Made by a program: the position numbers and the translations under genes. From Ensifer adhaerens (GTDB taxonomy: Bacteria; Pseudomonadota; Alphaproteobacteria; Rhizobiales; Rhizobiaceae), in contig NZ_CP083349.1 of NCBI RefSeq assembly GCF_020035535.1, forward strand, positions 3,727,501-3,791,500: 64,000 nucleotides of DNA, written 5' to 3'. The first letter of the stretch is position 1, and each line of letters begins with the position of its first letter. The notes beneath the pieces were generated by a model. The model did no database searches. It was not told where the DNA came from and worked only from the letters and a program-made list of their open reading frames with translations. This document shows positions 58,416 through 64,000 of this stretch, piece by piece.

Positions 58416-59681
58416 TTAAGTATTCATCGAGTCGAAGAAATCGCCATTGTTCTTCGTCTGCTTCAGCTTGTCGATGAGGAACTCGATAGCGTCGGTCGTA
58501 CCCATCGGCGCCAGAATACGGCGGAGAACGAAGATCTTCTGCAGATCCTGGCGCGGCACCAGGAGGTCTTCCTTACGCGTTCCCGACTTGAGGATGTCCA
58601 TAGCCGGGAAGATGCGCTTGTCTGCGACCTTGCGGTCCAGCACGATTTCCGAGTTACCGGTACCCTTGAACTCTTCGAAGATGACTTCGTCCATGCGGCT
58701 GCCGGTATCGATCAGCGCGGTCGCAATGATCGTGAGCGAGCCACCTTCTTCGATGTTGCGGGCCGCACCAAAGAAACGCTTCGGGCGCTGCAGGGCGTTG
58801 GCGTCGACACCACCGGTCAGAACCTTGCCGGATGAAGGAACGACCGTGTTGTAGGCGCGGCCGAGACGGGTGATCGAGTCGAGCAGAATGACGACATCGC
58901 GGCCGTGCTCGACGAGGCGCTTGGCCTTTTCGATGACCATTTCAGCAACCTGGACGTGGCGCGTCGCCGGCTCGTCAAAGGTCGAGGAGACGACTTCGCC
59001 CTTCACAGAACGCTGCATGTCCGTCACTTCTTCCGGGCGTTCGTCAATCAAAAGGACGATCAGATAACATTCCGGATGATTGGCAGTGATCGAATGCGCG
59101 ATGTTCTGCAAGAGAACGGTCTTACCGGTGCGCGGCGGCGCGACGATCAGGCCACGCTGGCCCTTGCCCAGCGGCGCCACCAGGTCGATGACCCGGGCCG
59201 AGAGATCCTTCGAGGTGGGGACCTCGAGTTCCATCTTGAAGCGTTCGTTCGGATAGAGCGGCGTCAGGTTGTCAAAGTGAACCTTGTGTCGGATCTTTTC
59301 CGGATCGTCGAAATTGATGGTGTTGACCTTGAGCAGAGCGAAGTAGCGCTCGCCTTCCTTCGGTCCGCGGATCGGGCCCTCGACCGTGTCGCCAGTCTTC
59401 AGGGAGAAGCGGCGGATCTGGGAAGGCGAGATGTAGATGTCGTCGGGACCGGGAAGGTAGTTTGCGTTCGCGGACCGGAGAAAGCCGAACCCATCCTGCA
59501 GCACTTCAACGACGCCTTCGCCGATGATTTCGATATCCTGTGCCGCGAGCATCTTGAGGATCGCGAACATCAGCTCCTGCTTGCGCATCGTGCTGGCGTT
59601 CTCCACCTCGAGCTCCTCGGCAAAGGCGAGCAGATCGGTCGGCGTCTTGTTCTTGAGTTCTTGTAGCTTCATTTCAGCCAT
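58416..59681 (-). CDS. rho: Transcription termination factor Rho
   Basis: Hexameric RNA helicase of 421 residues that ends transcription of untranslated RNA. The N-terminal domain ([21 protein letters not shown]) leads into the cold-shock-like RNA-binding domain ([27 protein letters not shown]), the Walker [15 protein letters not shown] (about residue 180), [14 protein letters not shown] and the R-loop segment. The start at 59681 (MAEMKLQEL) is chosen by family length; an upstream ATG at 59771 gives an unrelated Ser/Thr-rich extension. The ~190-bp leader up to hemJ has a weak parS-like site. Confidence 0.96.
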   Translation of the reverse strand: MAEMKLQELKNKTPTDLLAFAEELEVENASTMRKQELMFAILKMLAAQDIEIIGEGVVEVLQDGFGFLRSANANYLPGPDDIYISPSQIRRFSLKTGDTVEGPIRGPKEGERYFALLKVNTINFDDPEKIRHKVHFDNLTPLYPNERFKMELEVPTSKDLSARVIDLVAPLGKGQRGLIVAPPRTGKTVLLQNIAHSITANHPECYLIVLLIDERPEEVTDMQRSVKGEVVSSTFDEPATRHVQVAEMVIEKAKRLVEHGRDVVILLDSITRLGRAYNTVVPSSGKVLTGGVDANALQRPKRFFGAARNIEEGGSLTIIATALIDTGSRMDEVIFEEFKGTGNSEIVLDRKVADKRIFPAMDILKSGTRKEDLLVPRQDLQKIFVLRRILAPMGTTDAIEFLIDKLKQTKNNGDFFDSMNT

Positions 59682-59801
59682 GAAGGATCCATGTTTGGTA
59701 TGGGTAGTGGAGAGATGGCGAGTATTCGTTGGGGAGCTGCGGCTGGAAAGGCAGGCTCTTGTCTTTGTCACAAGCCATGAAGAGGAGATGGTGGAAAATA
59801 G

Positions 59802-59817
59802 CGATTCACGTGAAACC
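59802..59817. other. Weak parS-like site in the hemJ-rho gap
   Basis: CGATTCACGTGAAACC matches 13 of 16 consensus positions and keeps CACGTG. Its nearness to the five stronger sites makes some ParB binding possible. Confidence 0.4.
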
Positions 59818-59874
59818 CTGCAAGGGGCTGTCGCAAATTAGAAACGACTATTGCAAATCACGAATCGATTAAAT

Positions 59875-60414
59875 TCAGAACGGCTTCACCACCACCATGA
59901 TCACGATGAGAATCATCAGCAGCGTCGGAGCCTCGTTCATCAGTCGCCAGTAGCGCGCATCGTGCTTGTTTTCGTCGCGCTGGAATTCACGGACAGCGCG
60001 GCTGAAGCGCATGTGGACGGCTGTCAGCAACACCACGAACAGAAGCTTGGCATGCAGCCAACCACCCTGGAAGCCATAGACGCTCCAGGCGAGATAAAGC
60101 CCGAGCACCCATGAAATCATCATTGCCGGGTTCATGATGACCTTCAGGAGCCGCATCTCCATCATCTTGAAGGTTTCCGACTGTGCAGAACCCGGCTCGG
60201 CGTCGGTGTGGTAGATGAAGAGGCGCGGCATGTAGAGAAGCGCCGCCATCCACGACATCACCGCGATGACATGCAGCGCCTTGATCCAGAGATAGAGATC
60301 ATCCGGCCGCCAGACAAAAAGACCGACAAGAAGCGCCGCGAAACCGCCGAGCGCAATCGCCGCCCTGAGCCGCGCCCTGTTGCCAGGGGCCTGATCGGTC
60401 TGCTTCTCCGCCAT
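59875..60414 (-). CDS. hemJ: Protoporphyrinogen oxidase HemJ (UPF0093)
   Basis: Membrane protein of 179 residues with four to five spans, the HemJ-type protoporphyrinogen IX oxidase of most alphaproteobacteria. The family pattern is LYLWIKALHVIAVMSWMAALLYMPRLFIYH, with conserved His and Arg residues, and MNPAMMISWVLGLYL and LHAKLLFVVLLTAVHM follow. Its ATG overlaps the hemE stop by one base (TAATG), so the two haem genes are coupled. Confidence 0.9.
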   Translation of the reverse strand: MAEKQTDQAPGNRARLRAAIALGGFAALLVGLFVWRPDDLYLWIKALHVIAVMSWMAALLYMPRLFIYHTDAEPGSAQSETFKMMEMRLLKVIMNPAMMISWVLGLYLAWSVYGFQGGWLHAKLLFVVLLTAVHMRFSRAVREFQRDENKHDARYWRLMNEAPTLLMILIVIMVVVKPF

Positions 60415-61445
60415 TATCGCGCTCCGCGAACTCGTGCGACCAACGCCGACACGTGTTCCGGATCCGCCTGCGGCGTGATGCCGTGGCCGAGATTGAAGAT
60501 CAGCGGCCCATGGCCGAGCGCGTCGAGAATACGGTCGATACCGTCTTCAAGCGCTCTGCCACCGGCAACGACCCGCATCGGATCGAGATTGCCCTGGATG
60601 GGTCCCTCCTTCTGCAGATCCTTGGCGAAGGACAGCGGCACGGTCCAGTCGAGACCGATGGCGTCGGCACCTGTTGCCTGGCGGTAGGTCTTCAAAAGCT
60701 GCCCCGCGCCTTTTGCAAAAGCGATGATCTTTGCGTGAGGCCGCTGTGCTCGGACAGAAGCAATCATGCGCTGAACCGGCTTGACTGCGTAACGGGCGAA
60801 TTCTTCCTCACCGAGAACGCCCGCCCAGGAATCGAAGATCTGCACAGCGTCGGCGCCGGCATCGATCTGCCGCACGAGATAGTCTGCCGAGACATCCGCC
60901 AGGAATGACAGCAGCTGATCGAAGACTTCGGGGTTGCGGTAGGCGAAGAGCCGGGCAGGGGCCTGGTCCGGCGTCCCGTGTCCGGCGATCATATAGGTCG
61001 CAACCGTCCAGGGAGCGCCACAGAAGCCGAGCAGCGTCGTTTCCGCGGGGAGTTCGGTCCGCAGCCGCGAAACCGTCTCGAAGACAGGCTGGAGGTGCTC
61101 AGCGATGCCCTCCGGCTTCAGGCGCAGGATACCGTCGACATCGATGGGATCCATTCGTGGCCCATGACCTTCTTCGAAGCGCACACTGCGTTTCAGGGCA
61201 TCGGGGATGACCAGGATATCGGAGAAGAGAATGGCGGCATCGAAAGCGTAGCGACGGATCGGTTGCAACGTGACCTCGACTGCGAGGTCGGGCGTGTAGC
61301 AGAGATCGAGGAAGCTTCCGGCTTCAGCGCGTGTTGCCCTGTACTCCGGCAAATAACGGCCCGCCTGGCGCATGAGCCAGATCGGAGGAGGCGACACCGT
61401 TTTCCCTGCCAAAACCTCCAGAACCTTTCTGCGCGTTTCGGTCAC
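60414..61445 (-). CDS. hemE: Uroporphyrinogen decarboxylase
   Basis: Decarboxylates uroporphyrinogen III to coproporphyrinogen III; 343 residues. The N-terminal signature [17 protein letters not shown], the catalytic Asp region [14 protein letters not shown], the second signature [16 protein letters not shown] and [14 protein letters not shown] are all present. It diverges from ppsR across the putative replication origin. hemE next to oriC is a known arrangement in alphaproteobacteria such as Caulobacter and S. meliloti. Confidence 0.96.
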   Translation of the reverse strand: MTETRRKVLEVLAGKTVSPPPIWLMRQAGRYLPEYRATRAEAGSFLDLCYTPDLAVEVTLQPIRRYAFDAAILFSDILVIPDALKRSVRFEEGHGPRMDPIDVDGILRLKPEGIAEHLQPVFETVSRLRTELPAETTLLGFCGAPWTVATYMIAGHGTPDQAPARLFAYRNPEVFDQLLSFLADVSADYLVRQIDAGADAVQIFDSWAGVLGEEEFARYAVKPVQRMIASVRAQRPHAKIIAFAKGAGQLLKTYRQATGADAIGLDWTVPLSFAKDLQKEGPIQGNLDPMRVVAGGRALEDGIDRILDALGHGPLIFNLGHGITPQADPEHVSALVARVRGAR

Positions 61446-61850
61446 GGATCACTCTCCCAATATAAAATCAAAGATATTTAGAAGGTTTCTATTTCTTAGA
61501 GTCGGTGGGTATCAAGGATTAAAACATCCCAGCGAGTTGTCCACGACCATGGTTTGGGATCAGGCGCGGTGGGAGAACGATTGGCCAGTTTGGAAAAACA
61601 GTGCGCAGAGGCGAATAAACGCCTTTCGATTCAGTCGATTAGCGAAATCCCACTTTTGGCCAGGCTTGTGGACAAACGGTTGATACGCGTGACACTTTGT
61701 CATCGCCGCGAGTCTTTTCCACATTTGCCGCGGAGCGCTTTCCGCGGCTGCGTCAATTGTGAATAAGTCGGCAGTTTTCCCCTTGCCTGGATCGGGGCCG
61801 CGTCGTTAGCTGTTCTTATCCCGGCTTATCAACAGCAGCAGGAGAATTGC
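61446..61850. other. oriC: Probable chromosomal replication origin (oriC)
   Basis: A 405-bp gene-free region between hemE and ppsR. Near hemE is an AT-rich tract (61460-61499). DnaA-box-like sites with one mismatch to TTATCCACA are TGTGGACAA (61667-61675, reverse), TTTTCCACA (61715-61723), TGTGAATAA (61758-61766, reverse) and TTATCAACA (61826-61834). Weaker ones are TTGTCCACG (61538-61546) and TTATCCCGG (61816-61824). The location beside hemE and ~7.5 kb from parAB supports an origin. No perfect TTATCCACA is present. Confidence 0.75.
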
Positions 61851-62672
61851 GTGGAGAACAAGAAAAACTACTTCCACCTTCACCTGATTTCGGACTCGAC
61901 CGGCGAGACTCTGATCGCTGCGGGGCGTGCAGCGGCCGCTCAGTTTCAGAGTTCGCATGCGCTCGAACATGTCTATCCGCTGATCCGCAACCGCAAACAG
62001 TTGCTGCAGGTTCTCGATGCGATCGATGGCGCGCCCGGCATCGTGCTCTATACGATTGTCGACCGGGATCTCGCCGATGTCATCGATCAGCGTTGCCGCG
62101 AGATGGGTGTCCCTTGCGTCTCGGTGCTCGATCCGATCATCGACCTCTTCCAGTCCTATCTCGGCTCACCGTCGCGACGTCGCTCCGGCGCCCAGCATGT
62201 GATGGATGCGGAGTATTTTGCCCGCATCGACGCGCTCAACTTTACTATGGACCATGACGACGGCCAGTTGCCCGCCGACTTCGACGAGGCGGATGTCGTT
62301 CTCGTCGGCATCAGCCGCACATCGAAAACGCCGACCAGCATCTATCTCGCCAACCGCGGCATCAAGACGGCCAATATCCCGATTGTCCCGGGCGTGCCGT
62401 TGCCCGAAAGATTGATGGAGGCGACGAAGCCGCTCGTCGTCGGTCTGATTGCCACGGCCGATCGCATCTCGCAGGTGCGTCAGCACCGGGTGCTCGGAAC
62501 GACGCAAGGGTTCCACGGCGATCAGTATACGGACAAGGCCTCGATTACCGAGGAGCTCAAATATGCCCGCTCGCTCTGCGCCCGTAACAATTGGCCGGTC
62601 ATCGACGTCACCCGCCGTTCGATCGAGGAGACCGCGGCGGCAATCGTTGCCCTGCGTCCGCGTCTGCGCTAG
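61851..62672 (+). CDS. ppsR: Pyruvate,water dikinase regulatory protein (DUF299)
   Basis: Bifunctional serine/threonine kinase and phosphorylase family protein of 273 residues that controls PEP synthase or pyruvate-phosphate dikinase. The N-terminus [23 protein letters not shown] and the P-loop-like [23 protein letters not shown] are diagnostic. The start is GTG with GGAG six bases upstream. It is the first gene on the ppsR side of the putative oriC. Confidence 0.92.
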   Translation: MENKKNYFHLHLISDSTGETLIAAGRAAAAQFQSSHALEHVYPLIRNRKQLLQVLDAIDGAPGIVLYTIVDRDLADVIDQRCREMGVPCVSVLDPIIDLFQSYLGSPSRRRSGAQHVMDAEYFARIDALNFTMDHDDGQLPADFDEADVVLVGISRTSKTPTSIYLANRGIKTANIPIVPGVPLPERLMEATKPLVVGLIATADRISQVRQHRVLGTTQGFHGDQYTDKASITEELKYARSLCARNNWPVIDVTRRSIEETAAAIVALRPRLR

Positions 62673-62814
62673 AGCCGAATAACGAAATGTGCCTGCGGTC
62701 TTCCGCCCCGCCATCCCGCTCTTACTTAAAAGAATGGATCACGGCGACGATTTGGGTCGAGCCGACCCCAGGTCACGTGATAGACCCGAATCGAACAATA
62801 CGGGAACCTGCTTG

Positions 62815-63414
62815 ATGTTACCTTCGCTCGTCTTGGCCTCGGCAAGCCCGTTTCGTCGCGCGCTCCTGGAAAATGCCGGCCTTGTTTTCGAGGCGAAGGC
62901 AGCCAGAATCGACGAACGTGCGCTGGAAAAGCCACTCGAAGATGCTGGAGCCGCACCGGAAGCCGTAGCGCTGGCGCTTGCAGAAGCAAAGGCGCGCGAT
63001 GTGATCAGGCATTTCGGTGATGCGCTGGTGATCGGCTCGGACCAGACCATGTCTTTGGAGGCACGGGTCTATCACAAGCCGAAGGATATGGCGGAAGCGG
63101 CCCAGCATCTGCTGTCGCTGTCGGGCAAGACCCATCGCCTGAACAGCGCCATTGTGCTTATGCGCGGCGAAGAGGTCGTCTGGCGGCACGTCTCTTCGGC
63201 TCACATGACCGTGCGGCCGCTGACGGCCGACTTCGTAGAGCGTCACTTGCAGCGTGTCGGCGAAAAGGCGCTTTCGAGCGTCGGCGCCTATCAGCTGGAG
63301 GGCGAGGGGATTCAGCTCTTCGAAAAGATCGAGGGCGACTACTTCACCATCCTCGGTCTTCCGATGCTGCCGTTGCTCGCCAAACTTCGTGAACTGGGAA
63401 CGATCGATGCGTGA
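62815..63414 (+). CDS. Maf-family nucleotide pyrophosphatase
   Basis: House-cleaning pyrophosphatase of 199 residues acting on non-canonical or dTTP/UTP-type nucleotides. [40 protein letters not shown] and [29 protein letters not shown] are family hallmarks. The frame is open upstream to 62689, but the Maf fold starts at ATG 62815. It overlaps aroE by eight bases. Which Maf/YhdE subclass it is cannot be fixed by eye. Confidence 0.92.
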   Translation: MLPSLVLASASPFRRALLENAGLVFEAKAARIDERALEKPLEDAGAAPEAVALALAEAKARDVIRHFGDALVIGSDQTMSLEARVYHKPKDMAEAAQHLLSLSGKTHRLNSAIVLMRGEEVVWRHVSSAHMTVRPLTADFVERHLQRVGEKALSSVGAYQLEGEGIQLFEKIEGDYFTILGLPMLPLLAKLRELGTIDA

Positions 63415-64000
63415 TTCACGTGAAACATTTGTTAACCACGCCTTCGTCACCGGCTATCCGATCAAGCATTCCCGGTCGCCACTTATCCATGGCCACTGGC
63501 TGAAACAGCTGGGTCTGCCCGGCAGCTACCGTGCGCATGAGGTCAAGCCGGAAGAATTCGCAGCCTTCATTGCCAGCCTCAAGGACGGAACATCCGGCTT
63601 TAGCGGCGGCAACGTCACCATCCCCCACAAGGAGCTTGCCTGTCGCCTGGCGGATCGGCCGGATGAACTGAGCCAGGAACTCGGCGCCGCCAACACTCTA
63701 TGGGTTAGGGATGGCGAGGTGCATGCCACCAACACCGATGGCCGCGGCTTCGTTGCCAATCTCGATGAGCGGGCGACCGGCTGGGACAAGACGTCGACTG
63801 CGGTGGTCCTCGGCGCCGGCGGTGCCAGCCGTGCCATTATCCAGGCCGTCCGTGACCGTGGCATAAATACGATCCATGTCGTCAATCGGACGGTCGAGCG
63901 GGCGAGGGAACTCGCCGACCGTTTCGGACCGTCGGTTGAAGCGCATCCGCTGGCCGCGCTGGAAGAGGTCATGACCGGCGCAGGCCTGTTCATCAATACC
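63407..64000 (+). CDS. aroE: Shikimate dehydrogenase (3' end outside window)
   Basis: NADPH-dependent reduction of 3-dehydroshikimate in aromatic biosynthesis; 198 codons visible. My translation shows [18 protein letters not shown] (substrate site), [10 protein letters not shown] (catalytic Lys), [10 protein letters not shown] and the NADP motif [11 protein letters not shown], then [16 protein letters not shown]. The ATG overlaps the maf stop. Codons 3-7 (DSRET) lie on a 15/16 parS site (63412-63427). Confidence 0.93.
   Translation, partial: MRDSRETFVNHAFVTGYPIKHSRSPLIHGHWLKQLGLPGSYRAHEVKPEEFAAFIASLKDGTSGFSGGNVTIPHKELACRLADRPDELSQELGAANTLWVRDGEVHATNTDGRGFVANLDERATGWDKTSTAVVLGAGGASRAIIQAVRDRGINTIHVVNRTVERARELADRFGPSVEAHPLAALEEVMTGAGLFINT
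63412..63427. other. parS-like site, 15/16, at the maf/aroE junction
   Basis: TGATTCACGTGAAACA differs from the consensus at position 3. It contains the maf stop codon and the third to seventh codons of aroE, on the far side of oriC from parAB. Confidence 0.75.

Noticed and set aside
61501..61560. CtrA (TTAA-N7-TTAA) or IHF site in the putative origin
   Set aside because: ATCAAGGATTAAAA gives only half-matches; neither consensus is met.

Overview
The window looks like the origin-proximal part of a primary chromosome from a Rhizobiaceae alphaproteobacterium, most likely Ensifer/Sinorhizobium. The grounds are the high-GC coding style, the gene order (mnmE-mnmG-rsmG-parA-parB; hemE/hemJ/rho; ppsR-maf-aroE), alphaproteobacterial marker genes (TrcR/DUF1013, DUF1674/SdhAF4-like, giant NAD-glutamate dehydrogenase, HemJ) and RIME-like intergenic palindromes. 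No rRNA, tRNA, IS element, phage gene or CRISPR array was recognised. Genus and synteny are judged from memory, not from a search.

Region 1 (1-18.8 kb) is metabolic and accessory. A glucose-type (GtsA-like) sugar ABC transporter diverges from a LacI regulator, with two matching operators between them. Next comes a minus-strand operon (10.4 to 4.5 kb): LacI regulator, Gfo/Idh oxidoreductase, CoA-transferase, enoyl-CoA hydratase, aldehyde dehydrogenase. A divergent DUF993 TIM-barrel gene follows, then a TonB-dependent receptor diverging from an unusual LysR-HTH/TrpD2-like fusion. Three related TTGGAAC/GTTCCAA palindromes sit in front of the LacI operon, the DUF993 gene and the receptor/fusion pair. 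They point to one local regulon linking an outer-membrane receptor to an uncharacterised carbon-catabolic route. An M3 peptidase and a LysE-type exporter close the region.

Region 2 (18.8-47 kb) is mostly conserved chromosomal backbone: a 28-codon small ORF, leuB, a PAP2 phosphatase, an MHS-type transporter with a large soluble insertion, asd, a lytic transglycosylase, carbonic anhydrase, pdxY, the ~1,600-residue NAD-GDH, a UMF1-like transporter, purH, a heparinase-like gene, rsmB, htpX, an SdhAF4-like gene, acsA, trcR, a solitary ectoine synthase next to a LysR regulator, and prpE.

Region 3 (47-64 kb) is the origin domain: yggS, leuS-lptE-holA, the mnmE-mnmG-rsmG-parA-parB operon, rho, hemJ, hemE, a ~400-bp hemE-ppsR intergenic region with DnaA-box-like sites (probable oriC), ppsR, maf and a truncated aroE. 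Five 15/16 matches to the parS consensus are spread over 40-63 kb, four of them in the last 10 kb. A 12-mer, GAATCCGGCTAA, occurs four times in one orientation between 38 and 58 kb. Three of those copies lie in coding sequence and use the rare TTA codon.
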